Assembly (NCBI RefSeq): GCF_949628265.1
Contig: NC_088787.1
Coordinates: forward strand, 2,656,501-2,720,500
Source of the DNA: Cloeon dipterum
Taxonomy: Eukaryota > Arthropoda > Insecta > Ephemeroptera > Baetidae
Direction of reading: 5' to 3'
DNA: 64,000 bases
The notes beneath the pieces were generated by a model. It did not search any database. It was not told the origin of the DNA and saw nothing but the letters and a program-made list of their open reading frames with translations. Below are positions 33,371 to 46,439 of this stretch, piece after piece. The position numbers and the translations under genes are program-made. Every line of letters starts with the position of its first letter. Position 1 is the stretch's first letter.

Positions 33371-36300
33371 ATGGACGCGATGATGCAGCGACTCGCGTTC
33401 TCGGCGTTGCTGCTTTTCGCCTGGGTGGCCGACGACGCGCTCGTCGGCGGCCGACTCACGCTCTCACCCGACCTACGAGGGCCCGCCAGCGGCCCGAAGG
33501 CCGTCTTCGCGGCCGACCCTGCAGAGGAAGGCCCTGCGGACGGACAAGCACCGACCAGGGTGCGCAGGGAAGCCACCCTGGACCCGAATGTCAAGGTGAA
33601 TTTGGTCGTGTTACGGATGGGGACAGGTTTTTAGGTGGTTCGTGATTGTAATTGCTCGGAATTTTGAATGAAATTACGTTTTTGAAGGTTTTGGCGTTGG
33701 CGAAATACGTAAGGTGGCCGATTTGTGTATTTTCGCACCTGTGTTGCGCAAAAGGCGCCGTGTTGGACAGGTTAGGGACCAGTTGGCTCGCTGCGGGCCG
33801 TCCGAAAATAGAAGCCAAACGCGTAGTTCGGACAATGACGCCTTTTTTGCGCCACTTCCTCGTCGATAATTTTTAAAAATCGAAGATTTCTTAAGATTGG
33901 GTTGACGTCACGGCATTATTTGATATCAAATCTATCTCAAAATATCTCATCACATTGGTTAAATTACAAATCTGGGCCTTACGTAATTTTTAATAAATAA
34001 AAAACGGGATTCCTGGTTGAAACACAGTAGCTGGTCACTAATTTAATAAAATTTGCGCAACCCTGATTGTGTTTTTTTCTCCCTGATTGTCAGCCAAAGG
34101 TGGAAGTGGTGCACCTGAACGACACCCGGCAGCAGCTGATGGTGCACTGGGCCGGGGACAACTCGAACCTGGTGGTGTGTCTCGCCAAGGACGTGACGCT
34201 CGTGTCCGGACAGACCAAGAGCCTGCGTCCGTCGACCGTCTACATTTCGTACGACTACGGCTCCACGTTCAAGAACAGAACCGAGTTCTTCCGGCTGAAC
34301 GACAGCCAGAACGCCGGTTACGCCCACCTGGACAGCTTCTACAACCACAACAAGTTCTATAGCCACGTGAGGATTGCGTTTGAATTGCAACTTGAACGGG
34401 TTTTAATCGTTTTGGGGCGCTAGTTTGTGTTTCCGGACAAAGAAAACCGGGTCATCTTCACCAGCAATGACTTCGGGAGAACTGTGAAGCGCCAGAGGGT
34501 GGATTTCACCATTTCGGAGCTCAGCTTCCACGATGAGGAGCCCGAAACCATCGTCGCTCTCGACGCCAGCACCGAAGATAAAAAGGTGAGTGCTTTTTTT
34601 ATGACACTGTTGGATTTTTTACGGTCTACAATTCGTTTTAAAGGCATTTTTGAAATCCATTGATCGTTAATAATTTGAAAAACGTCATTGCGCATGCGTC
34701 AAATACCGAAAAACCTACTGCGCATGCGCGTCTGGCTGACTTATTATTTAATGTTTAAGTTTCCCGCCTTATAATTTCGTTTTAAACCAATCACGCGTGT
34801 TAAAATAATTTCAGGCATACCTAATTGGATCTGACCCATTTCACGCATGCGCAGTAGATTTCTGCTTTGTCCTTCCATGCGCAGTTGGTGTAAATGTATG
34901 CAATATATTATGATGATGGTAATCCATGCCTTTGCGCATGAATTTTAGGGCTTTTAACCTACTGCGCATGCTCTATATGTCAGAAATAAGGTAAGCGTCA
35001 TTTTAACGTTCTGCTCAATACCTTATTCTCAGGCATGCGCAGTGTTTTAGTGGGCAATTGTGCATACATTTCTGTCAATTTTTTAACTCTAACGCGCTTA
35101 CCATTTGCCTTTTGCCCTCATAGCGCATGCGCAGTAGGTTTCTGAATTGTTCTTCCCTGCGCAGTTGGTCAAATTGTATGCAATGTGACGTCAGAAAGAT
35201 AATATTCGCCTTTGCGCATGTCTCTATCTCAATTAAATCTACTGCGCATACTCCTTTTAAGAGATAATTAATTTTCGTTCATGTTTCTCACGCATGCGCA
35301 GTAATTTTATGATCAAAATATTCCTGCGCAGTTTTAAAAATGTGATTCAATGACCCTATTTTCCTCCATTGCGCTTGGTTTAAAAATTCCCAGTCCCTCT
35401 GCGCATGCGCAGTTGCAAAATTTTATTTATTTTTGTGTTGCAGCTGTGGCTGACGGACAATTTCGGACGCACGTGGACAATGGTGCAGGAGTACGTGTTC
35501 GCGTACAAGTGGATGTCCGTGCCGGGCCGTCCGACGACGCTGTACGTGCAGCGCCAGGAGCCGACGGGCACCTTCTCGGTGCTCACGTCTCCCAGCCTTT
35601 TCCGCGCCAGGGGTGACATCCAGGTCGTCGTCACCGGCGTCTCGCAGTTCGAAATCGTCGACAATTTCATGTTCGCGAGCAGGAAGGTCGAAAACAAGGT
35701 TTGTTTTATTTTTTTCGGGGCAGGAAATTGATTTATTTATTATCTATTTGTTTTGTTTATTTTCTTGTTTGTCCCGGGCTAGATAACATTATCTAGCTGA
35801 ATTGTTACATGAATTGGAGGCAGCGTGGGGGCCCATTGTCGATTTCTGCGCGTTATCATTTTCGTTCCTCTGTGGCTCTGGGAATCGGGCAGAGCGTGAT
35901 TCACTGCGGCTGTTCGCTGAAAGTCACATGAGCGTGATAATTCAGCGGGTCCACTGTCACGCCGGCCTGACTCACCCACTCGCTCGCTCGCTCAGACCGC
36001 AAACGAAATTCCGCAGCTTGAAAATAATGCCCTTTTCCGTTCGCTCGCGGTTGTTTTCCTTTTCGTGCTTATCTTATCGCCGCCTGAGGTGACATTTGCG
36101 CTTCCACGTGACTTAATTCCAGAAATCTGGCTCTCTAAGCCGGTAAAATTGTGGTTCCGTTTAAAAAAATAATTTTTTTAGTAAACAAAAACAGGAAAAA
36201 ATAAAATTCAACGAGCCGAGAGTGATTAGATTATATTTTTAGGAAATAAATCTTATTTTTTGAATTTGAAGGATGCTTACGAAATGCTGGTGTCGCGAGA

Positions 36301-39300
36301 CCGCGAGCCCTTCATGACGGCGGTGTTCCCGAACGACCTGCCGACCCTGGCCTTCCACGTGTGCGACGTGTCCAACGGACAGGTGATGGTGAGCGTCAGC
36401 CACGGCCGCTCGCTGTCCAATCTCTACGTGTCGGACAGCACGCGCGACCAGCAGATGCTCTTCTCGCTCTCCATGGCCAGCGTGCTCGCCTACTTCCCCA
36501 ACATCACCTGGGCCGACTCCATTTTGAAGTCAGTGTACCCCTAAATGCCGCCATTTTCCAAAATGGCCGGTGTCTTAAATGTCCGCCATTTTTTAAAATA
36601 CATGAAAATCCTTTAAAGGACCACTAAAGCCGCCATCTTGAATTTTTAAACTCAGGTTTCGAGTGCCTTGCTGATGTTGTATCCTTTCTCAGGGACCTCA
36701 CGAACGAGCCCTTTGCCGACATCTACAAGGTGAAGGGCATGCGCGGCATCTACATCGCATCTCAGGTCAAGGAGAGCACAGTCTCGAGAATCGGCCCTGA
36801 GAGCCTCGTCACCATGATTACCTTCGATCAGGGCGGACAGTGGCGCCGCATCACGCCACCCGTCACCGACGCCAACGGCAACAAGTTCAACAACTGCAAT
36901 ACGGTTAGTAGGGGAAAGGAGGGGAGGGGAAGCTGCACCTTTAGATTATTTTAGGTTCTATCGACTCCCTTTTGTTTTATTAATAAATTTCAAGCGAGAA
37001 ACTAACCGTTTTTACGTTTAAATGAAATTTAAAAAAAACAAAGATGGCGCCTGAGACCTTAAAAGCCCTGCCGATTCCTCCCAGGTCGTCCGAATTAAAT
37101 TTTTCGACCTGAACCGGACTCCTGATAAAATCACCAATCAAACCCAACCAAAAAATTAATCAACTAAAACATTCCTTTAAATTTTCTCCATCAGAGCGCC
37201 GACTGTTCGCTGCACCTGTCGCAACGGTTCGGCCAGCTGTACCCGTCGATCCGCTCGATCCCGATCCTGAGCTCCGCGTCCGCCCCAGGGCTGATCATGG
37301 CGACCGGGGCGGTGGGCCGGTCGCTGAAGAGCCACGCGAGCGTGTTCATGAGCCACGACGCGGGCCTGACGTGGCGCGACGAGCTGCCCGGCCTCTACAT
37401 CTACGCGATGGGCGACCACGGCGGCATTCTGGTGGCCGTCAAGTACTTCCGCGACAACACCAAGGCCAAGGAGCTCGTCTACTCGATCGATGAGGGCGCC
37501 AACTGGCAGAGCATTGAGTTCCACGACCAGGAGCTCAAGATTTACAATCTGTTGACCGAGCCGGGAGAAAATACCACCACTTTTACCATGTTTGGGTCGC
37601 TGCCCAACAAGCACCAGTGGATTATCGTCAAAATCGATTTGCGCAACGTCTTCAGTGAGTAAAATATTAATTATAATCTGCAATTCTTGGGATTTTGTTG
37701 GTAATTAATTTATTTACAAGGAGCTTAAGGCCTAAAATTTTTTGTTTTACATTTTTATTAATTTTAAAGTACGGTTTTAGTGAAAAAATTGCTTAAAAAA
37801 TAAATCGGTATTTTATTTTAATTTTTATTTCAGAATACGACTGCACGGCGGACGACTACAAGTTCTGGTCGCCGAGCAGCGAGGACGGTCCGCACATGCC
37901 GTGCATTTTGGGCCGCAAGGAGACCTACCAGCGGCGGCTGCCGCATTCTCAGTGCTACAATGGCAAAAACTTCGACGGGCCCATCAAAATGGAGACCTGC
38001 GAGTGCGACTACGAGGACTTTGATTGGTTTGTTTTAAATAAAAATATGCAGCAAACATAATTTATTGCAATTTTTCAGTGATTTTGGCTTCACTCGGAGC
38101 GTGGAGATAAAGACGTGCGTCCGGAACAAGACGAGCGGCGTGGACCCGTTCGCGGTGCCGACGTTCTGCAAGCCTGGCGCCACCTTCAACCGCACCAAGG
38201 GCTACCTCAAGATCCCTGGCGACGTCTGCCAGGGCGGCAACGAGCACCGTTTCCTCCCGGCGAGAATTCCTTGTCCCATCAAGTAAAAATTTAAATATTC
38301 TAAAAGGTGTAAGTTAAATTTTATAATTTTTCAGGGAGCAAGACGATTTCCTGGTGGTGTCTCAGCGTGAGCGGATCGGCACAATTTCTCTGAGCGGAAA
38401 CAGGCAATTCCAGCACATTCCGATCAAAGGCATCAAAGCCGTCATCGGAGTGGAGTACGACATGCAAAACAACTGCTTCTTCTACGGCGATGCCGACCAG
38501 GACTTCATCGGGGTAAAAAATCAAATTAAATTTTCTCTTTATAAATCATTACAATTTAATTTGTATAGCGTCAATGTGTGGGAAACGGCACTGCGGAGCC
38601 TGAGGTGCTGGTGAAGACGAATTTGGAGTCGGTGGAGGGGATGTCCTACGATTGGATCAACCACCTGCTTTATTTTGTGGACGGCGCCCGCTCCAGCATC
38701 GAGCTCATCCGCACCGACATCAACCACTCGGGCCGCATGAGGCTCACCGTGCTCGATAAGACAAAACTCAAGAAGCCCAGAGGCATTGCTGTCCACCCCA
38801 TTGAAGGGTGCGTAACATTTTAATTTAATTAAATTCGTTAATATTACCCTTGAACTCGGCTCGAAACCAAATTATGAGAACTCGAGGAGGGGGAAGTCCC
38901 TGTGCTATTATTTATCGCTTATTGGGTTCTTGCAGCTTTTTCCAATTAAGAATTTTAGATTATTCACAATTACAGCTGTTTTTCTCAGTAGAAAATTTTA
39001 ATTAAAGAAATCTTTAATTTTAGATACGTGTTTTTCACGGACTGGGCGCCGGGCGAGCCGAGCATCAGCAGGTGCAACGCCGACGGCTCGAAGGTGAGGC
39101 ACCTGTTCACCAACAACGTGGTGCACTGGCCAAACGGCATCACCATCGACTTCACCTACGAACGAATCTATTGGGTCGACGCCAAACTCGACTACATCGG
39201 CTCCTCCGACCTTGAAGGCCAAAAGTTCAGGAAGGTTCTCACCAACTCGGTAAAAATCACAAATTATATTCAATATAAAAAATAATTAAATCAATTATCT

Positions 39301-42300
39301 AGAAGTTCATCGAGCATCCGTTCGCAATCGCCGTTTTCAAGGACAACATGTACTGGACAGACTGGAAGAAAAACGCCATCTTCGAGGCGGACAAGGACCA
39401 CGGCGTGGGCGTAACCACCCTGGCATCCGGCCTGTCGAACGTGATGGACCTGAAGGCGTACTCGGCCGGCATGCAGGCGCATGTGGTCAACCACACGTGT
39501 GCCTTGGCCAACTGCAGCCACGTGTGCGTCGCCATGCCCGGCCATTCCTTCAAGTGCCTCTGTCCCGACGGACTCGAGCTCAGCGGCAGCCAGTGCTACT
39601 GTCCCATGAAACTCAAGCCCCTCCAGAACGGAACCTGTCCCGCAGGTTTGAATCCATTTTTAGCGGGTTGTCTAAAAAATAATTTATTTTTAGTTAAAGA
39701 CAAGTGCCCAGTTGACTACTTCCGGTGCAGAAATGGAAACTGCGTCCCGAAACTGTGGAGGTGCGACGGAGACAACGACTGCGTGGACAACTCGGACGAG
39801 GTTTGTCTGAATTAAGCATTTTTCCGAAAATTAATTGCCATAATTTAGGAAAACTGCGGCCTGTCGACGTGCCAGGTGAACCACTTCCAGTGCAAGAAGA
39901 GCGGCAAGTGCATTCCGTCGTTCTGGAAGTGCGATTTCGACCTCGACTGCGAGGACGGCAGCGACGAGGAAGGCTGCAGTGAGTTAATTTTAGATTTCTG
40001 ATGCCTTTTTAATTTAAAATTTAATTCCTAGGCTATTCGAACTGCACCAAGGATCAATTTAAGTGCGACAACGGGCGTTGCATCAACCTCAAATGGGTCT
40101 GCGACATGGAGGATGACTGCAGGGACGGCTCCGACGAAAAGGTCTGCCCTTCATTCAAGCCGGTCACCTGCGGAGGTGAGTCTGAAATTAAATTGATGAA
40201 AATTTTGTGTTCGGCGCCAATTTCAAATTGTTCGTCCAGCGGAAATTTGGCTCATCGTTCGCTCCGCCCACTTTTATATCCCTCCGCACCCCCGCACGTG
40301 TCAGCTGATAGGATTGAAGTTCGCTCCAAGTGATAGACCTTTCAAAGCACTAACTTCTCTCCAATCAGCTGACTCGGAGAGATTTAAAAGTTGGCGGGGC
40401 GAATGAAAAGCCTAATTTCCACGACTTAATTGAAATTTTTTATTTTCAAAATAATTTAATCAATTCCCTCTTTTAATCAGCTGGTGAATTCCGTTGTGGC
40501 GGCAACACGACGCAGTGCATTCCGACAACATGGCGGTGCGACGGTGACAACGACTGCCACGACCAATCGGACGAGCAAAACTGCCAGCAGAACAAGTGCG
40601 AACCCTGGCAGTTCACGGTAGACAACAAACAAATAAATTAAACCACCTGATTTAACCGAATTTATACTTCTAGTGCGGTACGGACCAGTGCATCTTCAAG
40701 TCGTGGGTTTGCGACGGCGAGGACGACTGTCCCGACCGCTCCGACGAGAAGAACTGCACGGCTCCGCCGACCAGGGCACCGACCACGCCCCCTTCTCGCA
40801 ATCAGGCTCCTTGCAACGAGTGGCAATTCACTTGTAACAACAAAAAGTGCATTCCGTCGTGGTGGAAATGTGACTCGGTGAACGACTGCGGCGACAACAG
40901 CGACGAGCAAGACTGCTGGTCGGACGCTTCGACCACCCGGAAGCCTCCCAAGCCTTCCCCGACGCCGCCCAGCGGCACGTGCCTGCTCAACCAGTTCCGT
41001 TGCTACGACGGCACTTGCATTCTCGAGACGTGGGTCTGCGACGGCGTTGCTGATTGCTCACACGACGAGGACGAGGAACATTGCGGACAAGCTGGCTGCT
41101 CGTGAGTTTATTTATTTATTTTTTTTTTTGTTATTTAAATTAAGATGTAAATTTCCTTCAGGATTGGTATTTACCAATTTCTTGCGCAGGAAAATTTTTC
41201 TTTCGAATTACCATTTTTTCTACGTCAATTTTGTAAAAAATTCAGGTCTGATCAATATGCCTGCCGCGTGGATGGAACCTGCGTGAACATTACAATGGTT
41301 TGCAACGGCAAGAAGGACTGCATTGACGGCTCGGACGAGTTCGGCTGTGATGGCAAACCTCCAAATCGTAATTATAAAAAATTATTTAAATTCCAAATTA
41401 ACTGTTTTGATCTAAATATAGTGCCTGACGACACGGTGTGCAGTTCTGGATTTTTCTCGTGCGACGCGGGAAGCATCTGCCTTCCGCTGAGCAAAATGTG
41501 CGACGGCCACTCGGACTGTTACGACGAGTCGGACGAGTCTGTGTGCTCGCGCAACAGCAGCAAAGTGTACCAAGTGCTGCAGATGAGCGTCAACGAGCGC
41601 AGCATCAGCAGCGACACCATCATGCTCTACTGGTGGATCCCGAAGCCTGCAAACCTCACTTTCGAGTTCCTGCCCAGCCGTTCGGAGGTGTCCTCCTCGG
41701 CGCCGATGGCCGAGTGGGTCAACAACTCGGCCTGGGTCGACTCCAATAACTTCCAGGCCGCGGTCACTGGCCTCAAACCCTTCCAGCTCTACAACCTGAC
41801 CGTGTTTGTCCGCGTCAAGGGCTCGGACGTTGTCTATCCACCCGCCAAGTACATCACCGCACGCACTGCTGAAGGAGGTAATGAAATTTCTGATGTAAAC
41901 AACTTATTTATTCCTTCGCATCGCCGAGATCCGTCGTCTAATAGGATTCTCTTCGTTCGTGTCGTGGAAATTTGGCCGATCGTTCGCCCCGCCTACTTTT
42001 ATAACCCTCCGAGTCAGCTGATCGAAGGGAAGTTAGTATTCGAAGAGGTCTGCCACACGGAGCTAACTTAAATCCGTTCAGCTGACTCGTTTGGGCGAAG
42101 CGGAAGGATATCGAAAGTGAGCGGGCGTAAGATCGGCCAATTTTCTGCTTAGAAATTCTTCCCCCTGAGGAAATTTTCTAATCCTTCATGATATTTTTGA
42201 AGTGCCGTCGCCACCCTACGGCATCAAGGCCTCCTTCAAGAGCAGCAACGAGTTGGAAGTGTCGTGGAACGAGCCGTTGAAGGCGAACGGCATCATTGTC

Positions 42301-45300
42301 AGCTACACGCTGTTCATGTCGCCGCCCTACCCCCCGATAGAACAACAGCTCTACGCCAAGCCTAACCGCCACGTAATCAAAATGGATTTCCTCCCTGACG
42401 AACCCTACTCTATTTGGGTAAGTTGCTTATTTTGCCTTCCTTACTTTTTTCTTCGTCAGCTTCCGATCGGCCAAATTTTCGCATCACGAATGTTTTTTTC
42501 CTGTTTAAAATGGCGGCAAATAGTTTCTAACCAATATTCGACACAGATGACGTCGAAAAACGGTCGCGAGACGAGCAACACCTCTGAAATCACCTCTGCA
42601 AAGATCAGCGGCTCCGTGGTGGCGCCTATCGAGGGGCTCAACGTGACGAAGGTGAGCAGTGACTCGGTGACGCTGATGTGGCGCGGCGTGCAGAACGCGG
42701 ACGGCTACCGCGTCTCGGCCAAGGGTGGCCTGGCTTACGCGGTGCTGGACACACGCACCGTCACGCAGCCGACCATCGAGTTCAGCATGCTCGCCCCTGG
42801 CGCCACCTACACCTTCAAGGTCACCGCCTACCACCTCGGCTACTCCGGCATCTCTTCTCAGGTCACCGCGACCACCGAAGGTCAGGGTTGATTGAAATTA
42901 TTATTTTGTCAATTAAAACAATTTTTCAACAGGTGTGCAGTTGCCAGTCGTGCCGAACGTGAAGGCCGAAGTGGTCAAAAGTCAGGGTACGACGGTCAAG
43001 GTGACCTGGGACCAGCCAAAGGACTTCCGCCAGGTCAAGTGGTACTACGGCGTTTACTACGGCACAGACATGAGCCACCTGATGCAACGTAAGATCTCAA
43101 TTTCCACTGATTCAGGAGGGGAGGTAACCGACATTAATATTAATTTTCTCCTTCAGGGCCGTTGGTGACGACGTCCGAGCTGTCAGTGTCGATCCTGCAG
43201 CTGGCTGCATGCGAGTCGTACCTGTTTGACGTGGGCATTGTTGGTCCTCTAGGGGCCGGACCCATTTCCGGCCGCCAGGTCAACCTGATCACCGAGTACA
43301 GCCCGACGGCGGCACCCAAAAACCTGCGGGCCGCCAGACACCCTGTCACGCCAACCAAACTCACCGTCTCCTGGAGTGCCTCGTGTGATGCCATCCAGAT
43401 GCCTATCTCGTACTTCGTGAGTGCTAGAAATATCTTATGATTTTAAGAGGGGAGGTAGAGAAAGGTTACTTGCTTAAAAAGGGAGGATTGGCTTTACAGA
43501 GCGAAGAAAGAGAGAAATAGGAATTTTTTCGGTTGAAACTGTTGAATTTTTTACTTTCAGTGGACAATTGAGGGGGAAACGGCATCAGGGGGCACCAGGG
43601 GAGGGGAGGGATATCATAAGATTAAAGGGTGAATAGGAAAGTAGTTAATATTTAAATGGTTTATGAGGATATTGAAGAGTTTCCTATCGCTTTGAAGACT
43701 GGAGAGGGGAGGGGTATCCGATTGTGAAGGTTTTTCTCGTGAAAATATGACCCTTGACCTGATATCTGTGAAAATGCAATGGAAAACGATGCTAGAAAAC
43801 TAATTTTCTTTTTAAATTAAATTTAAATAGGAAAGTTAGGGGAGTTAATTTCAGGTTTTAATTTAAAGACATCTTTTACTGCAGTTTTTTCATGTCAAAA
43901 TTTTTTCCTTCAGGTGTTCTTTGACGAGGTGACGACCAAGAAGCATTTCGTGAAGCAGACGGCAAAGTCGAACGCGTCGACCTTCTCGCTGGAGTTTGAC
44001 GGCGTGTACGGCGCCGAGTACAGCATCCAGGTGTCGACGAGCGCATTCGGCGCCCTCAAGTCTGCAAGCGTGCTGCACAGCATTCCCATTCCAGCGCCGC
44101 ACCAGCTGCAGGTGCTTCCTGAAAGCAACGGAAGTCTCATCATCTACTGGCAGAACAAGGAGTTGCCCACCGAACTCGCCAAAGACAAGTAAAAATACTG
44201 CCATTTTTTAATTACAGATTTTGCTAATAATTTATGTGCAGGTATCAGTACGAGGTGTTGATCAGCAAGGGCTCGTGGCAGGGCGTAGAAAAGGCCAGGA
44301 AGTTCTACGCGGCGGAGGCGCCGTTCGTGCTGAACGAGACCGACAGCGGCACCGCCTACTCGGTCGCAGTCCGACTCGTCACCTCAAAGGGATACTACTC
44401 TCTCCTCTCAGAGATCAACACAATGGAGACAAGTCAAAGTGAGTGTCGAGAGAAAAAAAGCGGCAAAATTCAAATTCTAATTTGACGCCTGAATTCGGCC
44501 CTTCTGCTAAAATATTGTAATAATGACAAAAACTTTTATGGAGCGCGGATTTTGGGTACATTTGACGCGAAATTCTACGGCGAGTCTAATAAACTTTGGT
44601 TTTTTACTCCAGGGCCCATAGGAGCCGAGTTGTTAATTTTTAAAGGAAAAAAACTATTTGTGACGCTTCCCTATTGTGGTTTTTGTGGTCCAGGTGGGGC
44701 CCTATGGGTCGGATGACGCCGATTTTGGTACCAATTGATTCCCCTCAGTAAAGCGAGTCAGCCCGTGTGCAATTTATCAAAATCGAACCTCTTTTCGAAT
44801 TAATACGATTTTTTTGGCCGAATTTTCGACAATATCCCGCTTTCGGCCACCGTATTTTGCGATTGGGGTAAGAATTCGACACATCACGTGTTTAAATAAC
44901 GCAAAATTTATCTGGGAAAGTTTCGAGACCAAATTCGAGCCGATTTGATAAAAATCCTAGGAGGAAATTGATTTTGAACTTTGAAAAATGTGATTTTCGC
45001 ACTTTCTCCATAAAGGTAACATGGTGGGAAATCTAAAATTCTCGATTTTTTTCCAAACGGATTAAATTTGAAGGATCTTACGAACTCCATCGCACGCGCA
45101 GGTCCAACGCCGGTCTGGAAACCGATTTTCAGATTTTTCGCGCCAATAGAAAAATTATAATTAATTTTTTTCGGGTTTGTCGGCTTTGGGACGTGCACGG
45201 GCGAAAATGGTTTTATTTTTGTTTAAATTCGGCCGTTCTTCCGATCACCAACCACGACCCCTCATTGGAAACGTCTTGGACGGGGCTTTGACCTTCAGTA

Positions 45301-45851
45301 CCCTGATGACCTTTTTCAGGGTACCCCGCGACCTGAGATCTGCTCCCAAGCCGTTTTTTTTTTATCAATTTTCACTAATTTCGAGCTGATTTGGCGTTAC
45401 GTGGTTTCGATTTGCGACCCATAACCTTCACCAACCTTCCTCAGGTCACGCGACCTGATATCAATCCCCAGACTGTTTTTACGGATTTTAATCTGCCAAA
45501 TTTAACCGTGCTTAAATTTATTTTTCAGTGTCATGGTCCGAGTTGATCACTCCGACTCACGTGGTGAGCGTCGCGGTGCCCGTGGTTCTGGTGATCGTGG
45601 CTCTGGCCGCCACGCTCGGCTGTTACGTCTACCGGCACCACCGGCTGCAACACAGCTTCTCGTCGTTCGCCAACAGTCACTACAACACCAGGTCCGGCGC
45701 GGCCACCTTCACAGGCGGAGAGGGACTCGGTAAATTAATTCTGAATTTAAAAGAAAATTAAATTTAATTGGTAATCGTGTTTGTTGCAGACGAAGACGAC
45801 GCTCCTGTGATCACCGGCTTCTCGGACGACGAGCCTTTAGTGATAGCCTGA
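33371..45851 (+). CDS. SORL1: Sortilin-related receptor SORL1/SorLA orthologue (2,149 aa)
   Basis: Twenty-eight exons join in phase: 33371-33595, 34094-34366, 34424-34585, 35444-35698, 36272-36528, 36693-36903, 37195-37654, 37834-38026, 38079-38282, 38335-38512, 38569-38807, 39024-39249, 39303-39645, 39694-39800, 39849-39978, 40032-40175, 40481-40617, 40674-41101, 41246-41367, 41422-41877, 42203-42417, 42547-42880, 42933-43088, 43157-43416, 43914-44188, 44242-44438, 45529-45729, 45790-45851. Order: signal peptide, propeptide ending in the furin site RVRR (63-66), VPS10 propeller (about 76-750 with its cysteine module), YWTD propeller and EGF module (about 755-1,075), nine LDL-receptor class A repeats (the human protein has eleven), six fibronectin III domains, one transmembrane helix (about 2,074-2,096), and a tail with FANSHY (retromer VPS26 site), an acidic cluster and C-terminal DDEPLVIA (GGA site). 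It sorts cargo between trans-Golgi, endosomes and surface. The retained sorting motifs imply conserved function. Introns hold four repeat insertions. Confidence 0.97.
34685..35412. repeat. Large GCGCATGCGC array in SORL1 intron 3
   Basis: Across about 730 bases there are at least ten TGCGCATGCG(C/T) or CATGCGCAGT motifs, including ACTGCGCATGCGCGTC, CACGCATGCGCAGTAGATTT, AGCGCATGCGCAGTAGGTTT and CTGCGCATGCGCAGTTGC. The last lies only about 30 bases before exon 4. The blocks 34,840-34,985 and 35,115-35,255 are diverged tandem copies (CCATGCGCAGTTGGT, GTATGCAAT, CTTTGCGCATG). Confidence 0.8.
40225..40425. mobile_element. Short hairpin element (CAGCTG family), SORL1 intron
   Basis: GGAAATTTGGCTCATCGTTC, GCTCCGCCCACTTTTATATC and GTGTCAGCTGATAGGATTGA are followed by the inverted partner CAATCAGCTGACTC, AAAAGTTGGCGGGGCGAATG and CCTAATTTCC. 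Homologous to 30,890-31,035 and 41,960-42,150. Confidence 0.75.
41960..42150. mobile_element. Short hairpin element (CAGCTG family), SORL1 intron
   Basis: GGAAATTTGGCCGATCGTTC, GCCCCGCCTACTTTTATAAC and GAGTCAGCTGATCG are followed by CGTTCAGCTGACTC, then AAAGTGAGCGGGCG and GATCGGCCAATTTTC. It lies in the intron between exons 20 and 21. Because it contains no stop in one frame, exon 20 reads through it for about 65 codons if unspliced. Confidence 0.75.
44490..45375 (+). mobile_element. Non-autonomous DNA transposon, copy D, in SORL1 intron 26
   Basis: This is the same family as copies A-C. Shared pieces are AGGAGCCGAGTTGTTAATTT, CCAACGCCGGTCTGGAAACC, GCGCCAATAGAAAAAT, and the right terminal module CCTGATGACCTTTTTCAGGG with ACCTGAGATC. 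The left arm is not recognisable. It lies wholly inside the 1.1 kb intron between the last fibronectin exon and the transmembrane exon. No transposase is present. Confidence 0.65.
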
Positions 45852-46269
45852 CGAACGACTCGTGCCGTTGCTCTGTGATAGCAGCCACGCGTTTGACAAT
45901 TGATTGATTGCTCCTATTTGTTAATTGATGTTGTTGATTCATTCCTTCACGCGCGGCGCCCGCGTCAAAGACTTTTATTTATTGCAAGCAGCACGAGATT
46001 GCTCTGATTTGTCCAACGGGTGCGAACTGAATGTATAAAGATGAATTATTTTATTTTATTTCTACTAGTAGTTGTATTTTTTAAATTGTACACTGGTCTC
46101 ATAATTTGTGCTTTCAACTCATTTTCCACGATCCGAAACAGAGGATAGAGACGTCATTCACGTGAAATTCCACTGGTATGTGGTTTTGTTCTTTCTAGGT
46201 TGATTGAGCGAAAATTAAGCTGATGCTGAATTTAATAAAATTAATTTGAATTTAAAATATTTCATTTTA

Positions 46270-46418
46270 TTTCAAGCAAAGTCCATTCAACTTGTAAAGA
46301 AACTCGATTCAAGTGCAACAAGTGCCAAAAGACATTCGCAAAAATGTCAATACTAAAATACCACGAGAATAGAAAACACGGAATCAATTCTTGGCGTGGT
46401 TTCGTATATCGTACATAA
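46270..46418 (+). pseudogene. Orphan C2H2 zinc-finger terminal exon
   Basis: After a possible acceptor (TTTTATTTCAAG) an open frame contains one textbook finger, RFKCNKCQKTFAKMSILKYH then ENRKH (C-x2-C-x12-H-x4-H). It ends in TAA at 46,416-46,418, and an AATAAA follows at about 46,430. It has the look of a last exon with its polyadenylation signal, but no matching upstream exon is seen between here and SORL1. It could be a fragment of a transposed zinc-finger gene or a last exon used by an unseen transcript. One finger alone is weak evidence for a functional gene. Confidence 0.45.
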
Positions 46419-46439
46419 CATTTGAATTAAAAATAAAAG

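Noticed and set aside
41878..42071. Read-through of SORL1 exon 20 into an open stretch
   Set aside because: It is the hairpin element in the intron. A donor (GGAG|GTAATG) and the phase-matched next exon at 42,203 with a clear fibronectin III continuation show it is intronic.
43561..43640. Possible extra SORL1 exon after TTACTTTCAG
   Set aside because: The frame reads a low-complexity Gly/Arg-rich stretch that fits no fibronectin strand, and direct joining of 43,416 to 43,914 gives a continuous domain.
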